The position numbers were made by a program, and so were the translations under genes. From Siphonodentalium dalli (Eukaryota > Mollusca > Scaphopoda > Gadilida > Siphonodentaliidae): a stretch of 64,000 nucleotides of DNA. Location: positions 141,378,351-141,442,350 of the forward strand of contig CP136062.1 of assembly GCA_032622095.1 (NCBI GenBank). The letters run 5' to 3'. The notes under the pieces were generated by a model, which was not told where the DNA came from, made no database searches, and worked only from the letters and a program-made list of their open reading frames with translations. How positions within the stretch are numbered: the first letter of the stretch is position 1; each line of letters starts with the position of its first letter. Shown here piece by piece: positions 39,901 through 51,900 of the stretch.

Positions 39901-42900
39901 TTATTAACAAATGTTAAAACATACGATACCAATTACATTATGAATCAGAAATCTGAATTGAGAACCGATCTATTCAATCTCAATTCTGCACAAGTTTGTA
40001 TGAAATCGTACCCCAAGTATGTCGTACTGATTAAAACTTTCCATGACAGATAAAACGTGAATAAAGAGGTTACATGTGCGGGTTTTCGAGATCATGTGCG
40101 TGGGCCTGAGAAACTGGCAATTGACTAAACATGGGCTTACTTATCATTTTCATTTCAGAAACAACACGCCTGCTATGCCGGCTGCAACACTGGAGTTTGC
40201 TGTATTTTGTTTTCGGAATTCCCTTCTACTGCTTCCTGATAACCCGAGCAATATGGAGTCAAATAATTCTGATGATGCCGACTCAGGGTGAGTTATGTCC
40301 TTTTGTTTTCTTGCAAATAACAAGTGAATGTGAAAGTCTCATTTAAAGAAATAATCTGTGGTAAAAGTAGTATTCAGATGTTAGGAAATTGGAATAAAGA
40401 CATTAACACGAAGGCATTTAGACGGCTACAATTCATCCATTTACATTGTATCCATTAACGCACACATCAGAGAGATTCTATTTTCAGAATAACGCAAGCT
40501 GAAACGCACACGTTATATGGTAATTATGCGCATATGTGTCATAAGGTTTCTTGTTTTCAATTCATGTGTTCGTGTTTCTCATCTTTTCATTACCAGAATT
40601 TCCCCAAGTTGTATTAAATGCATTATATTTATATATAGATTGCATATGTAGACTTACAAAGTTGTATGTATAGTAGTGTTATAGACGTTGAACATCTAGA
40701 ATACATTCCACAGTATGTAGATGCCTGTTTGGCAGTAAAGAGCGTTTAATTTGAATTTATTGTAATGCGGTATAACAAAGATAATTTGGTTTATTGTTGT
40801 GACATTTAATAATTTATATCACGCCATTACCAATATGATTTGAAAAGTATATATTCATTGTTATCAATCATGTATATGAGCGCAATATTATATGTGCATA
40901 TATTTGGAATATTGCACATCCAAAACAATCTTGTCAACTTTGTTTAGTCATGTGGCAATAAAGAGTGTTTAGTTTTAATTTATCTTAACGCAGTATAACA
41001 AAGATAATTGAGTTGATTTTTGTGCATGTATGGATGTCGGGATACATTTAATAAATTACACCTATGACACTGATTACAATTCACGGTATGATTAGCATCC
41101 TATCAAAGCGATCCAATGGTGTGGTCTATTTAATATACCGGTCATAAACGTCCACAACGACAATGCATTTATTCAATTATTTCAAAAAGCTTCAGTTGAA
41201 AACTAATAACTCTATTCACAAGTGTAATTTATACATTATTATATATAAACCTTAACCCAGCCCAAATTACATCACATTTATGACTTAATCTCAATTCTTG
41301 CCATAATTATTCTATTACACACACACGCCGTTAGTGCTTAGTTGTATTCTTCAGATCACAATCCTTTATTTACATATATATACTGTATAGCCTTTATTAA
41401 TATAGTACCAGCTTGTTCAGTATTAGGTTACTGCTGCTACTTAAAGGCTGTTTGTAGTTACATTTTCAATGCTTGATAAAGAACTATAAAATGTACTCAG
41501 AGAGTTTGATTCACCAGCATTGTTATGAAATACAACTCCTTTTGTGGAGAACTAAGTGAAAAGGGCTGCTGTTAAATTTCAGCTTAATATATCATATATC
41601 TGCTTAACAATTCCAAATAAAGAGACATATGTTCATATCATTTTCCTTAGTAATTTGTAAAAAAAAGCATGCATTTGCAGTTGAACTCAGAATGTTTGTT
41701 TTCTATATTTCAGAAAGTCTGGCACAGATCCACCACTGGTTTTGGCTCCCCCTGCTAGTCCTATGCGTCCTGTTGAAGTTGCTAATCTGAGGTATGTTTA
41801 TCATCAGTTGCCAGCACGGTTTAATGAAATTTGGTATGTAGATTGGCCATCATAACTGCTTTCAAAAGAGTGCCCAATGATATTGTTTGCATTTTCCGTC
41901 CCAGTTAATATCCTTCTTTGTTTATTATGCCCCCGACTTGAAGTCGGGGGGTATATAGTCTCCGTCCGTACGTACGTCCGAACGTCTGTCCGTCCGTACA
42001 AACATTTTGCATTATTGTTCAGCAACCGCTGGGCAGATTTAGCTGATATTTGGTATGGTTTCGTCCACCCATTTTCACCAGAGTTATGGCCCTTTTTTGT
42101 CTTAGAAAATTCAATTTATTCTGTCCGTACAAACATTTTGCATTATTGTTCAGCAACCGCTGGGCAGATTTAGCTGATACTTGGTATGGTGATAGAGCAG
42201 CATGGGGGAACAGCTACATGCATAGCGCGGGCTTCGGCCACCCATTTTCACCAGAGTTATGGCCCTTTTTTTTACTTAGAAAATTCAATTATTCTCTTGT
42301 TTTTTGGGTTTCCAGATGATAGCGTGAGCTTTGGTGGTACGATTGCCAATCCCGTATTTTTGTGGATCAGATATATGAAAATACATGTCAAGTGCGAATT
42401 TGGATATGATCTGATGATTTTTGCCAGGGTTATGGCCCTTTTTTCAACTTAGAAAATTTCAATTTTGTCCGTCTGTACAAACATTTTGCATTATTGTTCA
42501 GCAACCGCTGGGCAGATTTAGCTGATATTTGGTATGGTGATAGAGCAGCATGGAGGAACAGCTACATGCATAGCGCGGGTTTCATCCACCCATTTTCACT
42601 AGAGTTATGGCCCTTTTTTGACTTAGAAAATTCAATTTTTTTCTAGTTTTTTTGGTTTCCAAATGATAGCGCGAGCTTTGGTGGTACGATTGCAAATCCC
42701 GTATTTTTGTGGATCAGTTATATGAAAATACATGTCAAGTGCGAATTTGGGTATGATCTGATGATTTTTGCCAGAGTTATGGCCCTTTTTTACAACTTAG
42801 AAATTATAATTTTTGCTTGTTTTTGGGTTTCCGGATCGCTTGTTTTTCGGTTTCCGGAATTTCTAGTATGAACTTCTTTTGGAATGGTCATATAGACCTC

Positions 42901-45900
42901 CTCGGATATCCGCAGTTTCGTCCATGCTTAATCCGAATTGCTACGGTCGGGGGCAAATGCCACGCGACAGCGTACCTCTTGTTTAAAATTTGGGTTCTAT
43001 GAACTTCCATCCTGCCCAAGTTTCAATTTGGCACCATGGGGGAATGCCAGCACCCGAAGCTAACCTCTTTTCTGCTCTTTTCAGGTGCTCTGTTTTAGCT
43101 GCTTTTGCATACGTTGCTCTCAGTCTGGATGACTATATCACTGCTCTCCACCAAGCAGAAGCGTTACTAAAGCAGCCACGCCTCTCAGGTGCCCAACGGT
43201 GAGTATTATTAGGGTGGGTACAATGGAGAATATTCCAATTGCTTATTTCCGAAAAAAAAATCAAAATTGTTTCATGGTCAGAAAGCTTACGAAATTATCG
43301 ACATTTATATCAATAAAAAATAGCTACCATTAGAACCGTACTGTTTTATTATTCAGATAATAGGGAGTAATTCTTTGAGCAGTAATTTTTTTGATGTCAT
43401 CAAAGATATTCTGTTTAAAGATGGTCTGTCTCTTCCTATAACAAGTTTGATATAGTTTCAGGGGTATAAAATAATAAATATGAATTGTAGACCCCTGTCG
43501 GGGAAATGCTTCTATCAATTAATATTGATTTTATTTTATATTTTCTGGTATAATATACATGCTATCAATTTGAGACATTTTACGGCTCGCGTTCGTACAG
43601 AGCATGGCATACAGGATAACTGTCTAAAAATAGTAACGAAATATTGTCCCAATTGATTATCCCATTACATAAGAAAATAGCAATATGAAATCAATTTTAA
43701 TTGATAGAATCATTTCCGGACAGGGGTCTTCGACTCATATTTATTATTTTATACTCCCGGAAAGAAAATAAAACGTATTTAGGAAGAGATAGATCATCTT
43801 TAATAGAAACTTTTGTTACATTTATAAAAATTCAATGAATTTAAAATAAATATGCTTTAATATACTTGATTCCAGTGAATAAAGTAATTTTAAATATAAT
43901 TTCAAATATCTATAATATGGCAAGAAATTAGACACATTGATCTTCTTGATTAGCATTTTTTTTCGTATATATATATATTTAAAGAGAAATAAATCATTAG
44001 TGATAAGAGTGTAATAGATTTGAGAGTGTACTACTGTTGTTGTAGCTGTTAGCCAGAAACAGCCAGAGCCTTATTATGTTGTCCCTATATTCTTGGAAAA
44101 TTCAGTTTTACTCTATGTGATTTTATTTGTAGGTACCTGGGGCATTTATATAAAGCAGAAGCATTAATGTCCCTTGATAGGATAGCTGATGCTGTGCAAC
44201 ATTTGAATCCAGACAACATCCATGATATCAGTACAAATCCACCAGAATCAAGGACAGACCAAGGTATGTTGGATTTGTTATGTGATATGATTGATTAGCT
44301 GTGAACATAGATGAAACCTGAAACAAATTATTCACTAAAAGAAAGAAATTTGACTTGTGAATATACCTGTGAACGTACCGAGTCAACCACTCTGGGAGAT
44401 GGGCAATAACTAAGTGCTGACATTTGTGCTCCAATCCCTTTGTGATATATTCTTCATTTCCATTAAAATACATTTAACCTACTCACCCCTTCCTAACATT
44501 TTGCTCCATGTTCCAACATCAAGGATATGATATTATACATGCTAGGAAATTTTACTAATATGTGAAGGGGAAATAATGAAGTACGATTTTTTTTAGACTG
44601 ATCGGAAGCTGAAAATAGTCTACTCATTCCTCATAAACAAAGGCCCAAACAATTGCACAATCATAGTCGACATAAGAAAGCCTGAAATTGAACTTGAGCT
44701 GTATGTGTGATGGTACTTGAAACACATACCAAAATTCATGCCATTCAGTTGTGTAACGTGAACCCATTTCTCATGTACAGATGGCCATAACTCTTGTTCT
44801 GAATTCAACTTAAGGCCAAATAAAAAAAAAATCCCTTTCTCAGGCACCTTCCTCGTCACTGAAATTTTCTTTTAAAAAGCCCTGTCAAACATTTTTAGTC
44901 TAGTTTTTTTCCAAAACTTGACTTATAGTTTGATGGTGGGCGGCGGACGGGCGGCGGACGGACGGCGGACGGACGGGCGGCCTGTTTTGCTTATAACTCA
45001 ACCGTTTATTTGGTGTGTGAGTACATATCCATGCACGTAAGCTGCAGACAAAAATTCGGGTTCGTCCGCACATTTATTACAGAGTTATGGCCCTTTGCCA
45101 TTTTTCACTGATTTTAGGCTCGTTAGCGCGATAACTTCAACAAATTTGGTATATATGTGTCTCCCAAGAATATCTTGGATGAGTTCGAAAACCAGCCTGG
45201 TCCGATAAAATTTGATAGAGTTATGGCCCTTAATTAGTCATTTTTCACGAATTTTCAGCTCGTTAGCGCGATAACTTCAACAAACGTTATCCGATTTGAT
45301 TGATATTTGGTATATAGGTGTCTCCCAAGAAAATCTCGGACGAGTTCGAAAACCGGCCTGGTCCGATAAAATTTGATAGAGTTATGGCCCTTAATTAGTC
45401 ATTTTTCACGAATTTTCAGCTCGTTAGCGCGATAACTTCAACAAACGTTATCCGATTTGATTGAAATTTGGTATATAGGTGTCTCCCAAGAATATCTCGG
45501 ACGAGTTCGAAAACCGGCAGGTCCAATAAAATTTGATAGAGTTATGGCCCTTAATTAGTCATTTTTTTGCAAATTTTCAGCTCGTTAGCGCGATAATTTA
45601 ACAAACATCATCTTATTTGATTGAAATTTTGATATATAGGTGTCTCCCAAGAATACCTCGGACGAGTTAGAAAACCGGCCCGGTCCGATAAAATTTGATA
45701 GAGTTATGTTTCTTAAGTAGTCATTTTGTACGAATTTTGAGCTCGTTAGCGCGATAACTTCAACATAAGTCATCCGATTCAACTAAAATTTCGTATATAA
45801 GTGTCTTCCAATAATATCCTGGACGAGTTCGAAAACCAGCCTGGCCCGATAATATTTTATAGAGTTATGGCCCTTAATTAGTCATTTTTCGTGAATTTTT

Positions 45901-48900
45901 AGCTCGTTAGCGCTATAACTTCAACAAACGTCCTCCGATTTGTTTAAAATTTGGAATAGATATACTTGCCAAGAATATTTCGGACGAGTTCGAAAACCAG
46001 CCTGGCCCGATAAAATTTGATGGAGTTATGGCCCTTAATTAGTCATTTTTCGATTTTACCTATTAATTATTCTACCGATACTGATGCACACCATTTGGCG
46101 GTAAGCCACCGAAAACCAGACACAGCATCTCTGATGCCACCTCTTGTTTTCAATATCTCTTAGAAATATTGGACTTGAACAAGGAAAATGAGTTACTTTC
46201 TTGAGTATGTTTTCCAGATTTTGAGAAGAAATGAAAATAAATATCCTCCCTCCCTCGTGTCAAAATTGAGATATTGTATTTGAATGGCCTTACCGGCATC
46301 TGAGGGTAGCTAACCAACAAATTTTTTGAAAGTAAAGACAGATGGAGGCATGTAATACAGTATTGTCCCTAACATTTTGGTAGAGTGGAGGTGAAATATG
46401 ACAAGCTGTATATTCACCACTATGATTTTTTATGAGATCATTAATAATTTCAGCCCTTCCATGACTGGAGCTTCATGAAAATTTGTGAAAACCTTATGCC
46501 AATGCATTCTCTTATATATGCAAGTCTCCCATAATGAGCCTCGCATATATAAGAGAATAAATTGGCCTAACAATATTTACCTTGACCTTGTAAGCTAGTG
46601 CGTTCTTTTACATATGTGACATTTTTTCATTAATGATCATACATCAGACTGCTTAAATAGGATATTCTGAATATATTTAATTCATTGGTTTTCATGTTAT
46701 ATACTTGCCAGACTCCATTTATATCATTACAATGTTTTGTACTTATAGAGAAGTTTGATAAACCGGAAAAGACAGACAAAGATAAAAATGACAAAGAGGC
46801 ATTCGAGCAAAGTGAAATCAAAGGTAAATCATAAGTCTTATTGCAGTAATGTCCTAAATAATCAACTCCTTAACCACAGCAGAATTATGGGTAATTTTTC
46901 AGGATTTTTCAGGAAATATGGCTTGTTGCCATTCATCGGAAAGCTCTCACTGAGAGCTATTTCCTACAAAGACACGTTCCACACTGAACTATGTGGTTAT
47001 TCGCTTTGCGTGTATGAATAAACGTATAGGGAGAACCTTGCCTCTAGGTTACCAAACGGTACAAAATTTCTTCGGTACGGAAATTATAACTTCCGGTTAT
47101 ACCGGAAGTTGCGAACCGGAAGTTATAATATTTGGTAACCGGATGTACCTTTTGTTTCTGGCCACGTGATCTTATCTATAAATTGGAATTTACAGGTAAG
47201 AATCAGTCTTTTTCTCGGTAGTGAGGACGATGAGCGAGTTGAGTGTGCGGGGTGGGCTGGGAGGGCCCTATGAGTTCAGTGTGTAAGTGTCTTATGTAGG
47301 AAATATCTATTATACTTTATGAAAATAGGATTTCCGATGAATGGCAACACGCCATATTTCCGACTAAATCCTGGATAATTACCCATAAATTCTGCTGTGC
47401 TTAAGGAGTCGATTATTTAGGGCATTACTGTATGTAACCACTTTTGTCCTAGGATGGCAGTGGGATAGTTGAAAATATTTGATCTTACCAAGTATTTACT
47501 CCAGAACTGAACTTAATTTTGGAATGTTTGAATATCTCTTGTCATTAAATAGACCATATGCTGGCCAACAGCAAAGTGTTAACATAAGGGCTTAGTAACC
47601 TTTCCTGGTAATTTAAATAAGATAGACATATTATTAATTTTAGGTCACATATGAAGAATTAGTACCTATTATAAATGTGATTGATTAAACTGTTTATTTG
47701 CGCATGTATAGTCTGGTCGAATAAAGGTTTGACCTAGAATAAATTTGGACTAAATTGGTTTGTATACCATTTTGAAGAGAAATATATCCTCTATAACATA
47801 TCCAAAATCCACTAAAATCCGCTTTGAGCAATTTTTATACGCCCGTTTGAAAAAACGGCCGTATTATAGTATTGGTCTGTCCGTCCGGGCGTCCGTCCGT
47901 TAACCTTGTTTCCGGATGATAACTTTAGTTAGAGTGAACCAAATTTAATAAAATTTGGTATGTGGGTTTATTAGCCGAAAAGTAAGTTCAATTTCGAATT
48001 TGGGTTCAGCCCGCCAATGTTCACCGGAGTTATGCCCCTTTTTCGACTCAGAAAATTCAGTTTTTCTTATGTTTTTTGGTTTCCGGATGATAACTTGATT
48101 TTGGAATGTTTATACGCAAAACCCGTTTTTTTGTGGATTACATATATCAAAATACAGCTCAAGTCCGAATTTCGTTTTAATCCGATAATTTATGGCCGCT
48201 TTTTTGACATAATTTGACTTAGAAAATCCCTGAAATTTGTTGTCCGGATGATAACTTTAGTTAGAGTGAACCGATTTCAATCAAATTTGGTATATGGGTT
48301 TATTAGGAGATGTTCCATCCGCCAATTTTCCCCAGAGAGGGCGTATTTTGCACGCCCAGCGTAGCTCTTTTTGTAATTCAAGATGGCTGCCATTTCCGTT
48401 AAATCAGTTCTACGCAATTATAGTGAGAAAATCTTGTCATATGTATACAGTGGTATACATTTCTGTGAAGCTAAGACATAACCCCACCGTTGTATTCCAA
48501 AATTGGAACTCCCCGTCATAAATGGCTGCCAAAATGGCGGCCGGAAATGGACATTTTTACGTTTTTTACGTTTTTCTACTGTTTGGAACTGGTTGAGAAT
48601 TTTGACTTTATTTTGTATTTAACATCTTAACTGACCATTGGATCAAAGAAATATGCTATTCATGGGCTTCCAACCCCTTCCGATCGCTAAACAATTCGAT
48701 TTTACAGAACGCAGTATAACATAGCACAAAATACCACCATTGGGATTCTAGTCATATTTCATCAAGAAATTGGAAGAGCTGTGCAATGTAAGTAATGCTT
48801 TCTACTTTTTATGGATATTCCAACTCAATGTTACAAAAATCGTCACTTTGGATCAAAATGGCTTCCAAAATGGCGGCCAAAATATGGAAAATTCTCAATA

Positions 48901-51900
48901 TTGTCCCAGTGTGCCATGCAACTGCTTATAAGTTGTTGTTGATGCACACAGTTGACTATTCTGTCTTATATACATTGAACACCAATATATATGATGCACA
49001 TTGGTTAATTGTTACCATTGAAACCACTAAAATCACCAGAATTATTCATTTTTTTCTGTCACAAAGTTTGCATCAAAATCGGCAAAAAATCACTGTTCAG
49101 GTTTGAAACATTTTTTGGAAATGGAAATTTCTTTGGTATCAGCGATGTTTATTATTTTGATATGTGCTAACTGTGTCACACTGATGTGTTTTACACAATA
49201 TTGCTCAAGATGGCTTGCAAAATGGCAACCAAATTTGGTAAAATGTTGATTTGTCACATATATTCCGAACATTATTCACTGCTGTTCCGAAAATGTAGCA
49301 GATTGTGACTCACTTGGTTATTAAAAATGCTACTTAGTCAACTAAATGTGATATTCTGGTTGTCACAGAACCTTAATAGGCATGGCAGTTCATTTAAGGG
49401 GTGCAGTATGGTTTTTGCCGAAAATTTCTTTTGGGATTCTGTCCATGTTTTTTTTAACTGGAATGGGCAGAAAGTTGAAAGGGAACTGAGAGGGATCATA
49501 GTATGTGGCTACTCTGGCCCATTGTAATCACCATTGATCAACTTAATAGATTGTGTATGTCTGTTGAATGTATGGTTATAGGTGAGGTGAGTGTATACGG
49601 GGAGTTATTGTATTCATGAATGATATGAATAGTTGTACAATGTATGACTATATGGTCATGTATGGGCTGCCACGTTGAGTTGTATATGTATATAAGGAGT
49701 AGATTATGGTCATGACCGTCATGTGTGAGGTGAACATGTATGCAGGGAGTTGTTGTCTGGCCATTGAAGTGGTGTATGTGTATAGCATTGTCTATCTTTC
49801 TGTTGTGTATGTATATGTGGAGTGCCTGTGTGGTCATGGGTGGGATGTGCATGTGTACATTGGGTGGGTGTATATGTATACACGCGTTTGCTGTATGATA
49901 ATGGATGGGGTGTATGGTTAAATATGGAGTGGTTGTATGGTTATGGGCAATGTGTATATGTGTACATGGAATGACTGCAGGGTCAATGTTGTTGAAGTGT
50001 ATATGCATACCTGGGGTACAGTTTGATGGTCACTGGCGGGCTTGTGTATATAGATCGTGACATCATGGTCATGGGTGGGATGTACATGTTTATCTGTTGT
50101 GGCTGTATTGTCACTGCTGTGTAGCGGTATACAGTGAATAGCTGAATACTCGTGGGTGTGGTGTGTAAGAATACAGCGAGTGGCTGAATTATCATGGTTG
50201 AGGTATAGTTTTGCAAGTCTGAAGTGTACGAATGGCCGTGTGTGTGGGGTATAGGCATATCTAGAAGGACTGTGTGGTAATTGATAAGGTATATATACAC
50301 CTGGAGTGACTATGGTCATAGGTTAACCAATACAGACAACCAACCAATACAGGTAAATATAGGCTAACAAATATATGTAAGTGGGTATCTGACAAGGTGA
50401 CACATTTGTCCGCGTCAACGAAAATCACACCTAGCCCTCCAGAAGGACAATAACAAGTCAGAATGGAGCACTGGCTGACGGACCATAAGGCCTTTCCGTT
50501 TGTCAGTATAAGCATAGTGACATAAATAATGGCTTATATCATATCCTATCCTATTCCCCACACAATGATAGTGGTACATAAATGTATGGATGTCAAAAGA
50601 AAGGGGAGGATATCTGTTAGGCATACTACAGAATATTCAAGGCTACATATATGATTACCAAGGTCCCTTATTTCTCGCAGACAAATTGATCCCGGTTCTA
50701 ATGACATGAATGTTGAGTTGGAAGCTGGGTCCTGGAGCAGTTTAATGGAATTTTGAAAATAGTTTTGGAACGTACCCCACAAAAACAAGATTTTATTTTA
50801 TGCCAAACGTAGAGTTTAGACATTTTTGGAAATTACTCCCAATGAGTTTAAATGATGCCAAAATGTTTGGATAAGATCAACATCAGTTGCAGATCGCTGA
50901 CTATGTGCCATACTAAGCAAATGTCACTTTACGTTTCGACTCATTACCTGAAAGACGCGAGCCCTTGTATATCTAGCATGGCTATATTGCCACGATGTGG
51001 CCAATATGTATATATGGAGTGCCAGTGTGGCAAAATTAATGGTGGGTGAATTGGTATACAGGGAGTGACTGTATGATCACGAGTGTGGTTTATGAGTATA
51101 CAGCGAGAGGCTGAATTGTCATGGTGATGTCTATATGCACGTTTGGAGTGTATGAATGGCCGTGTGTGCGGTGCGGGACATTGGTATATCTAGAAGGACT
51201 GTAACGCCATTGGTGAGGTTTATATGTAGACTATATATACATGTAGTGACTCTATGGTTTTGGGTTGGGTGTATATGTATATTTTGAGTGGATATATGAC
51301 CATGGGTGTCGCAAATATATATGCAGGGAGTGACGTTATGACCCCTGGTGAGATATATGTATACAAGAAGTAATATACAAAATGTATGCTCATGAATGTG
51401 GCGATAATATATATATCGAGAGAGACTATATTGTCATCGTTTGTATGTATATCTTGAGTGCCTATATGGCCATGCATGTGGCAAATATATACATGTACAC
51501 TGAGTGACTATTACCAATTGTGAGGCGAATATGTATACAGGATGTTACTGTATGTTCATGAATGTAGTGAATAGGTATACATGTCGTGACTATATGGTCA
51601 TGGTTGAGGGGTAGGAGTATACCTGGTGTGCCTGCATGTTTACTCATGGCTATATGGCCATGTGTTGGGTGTATGGGCATATCCATGTGTGGCTGTGTAG
51701 TCATAGGTGAGGTGTGTGTGTATAAAGCGAGTGACATACATGTATGTTCATTTATGTGGTGTTCATGTATATATGGAGTGACTGCATGGTCATGTGTAAG
51801 TTGCACTGGTGTACCTTTGGGTGACTATCGATTTCCTATCGCTATTACTCAAGAATATGTTAACCGATAGAGAGATCATATCAGAGTGTCTCTTAATGGT

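Noticed and set aside
40131-40346. Alternative frame over CNOT10 exon 9
   Set aside because: The frame chosen for exon 9 gives the conserved [15 protein letters not shown] block and correct splice phases; this one does not.
49538-50319. Long minus-strand His/Thr/Ile-rich reading frames
   Set aside because: They are the minisatellite core read in frame (tgtatatgtata-type units); overlapping frames give equally long low-complexity peptides and nothing resembles a protein family.
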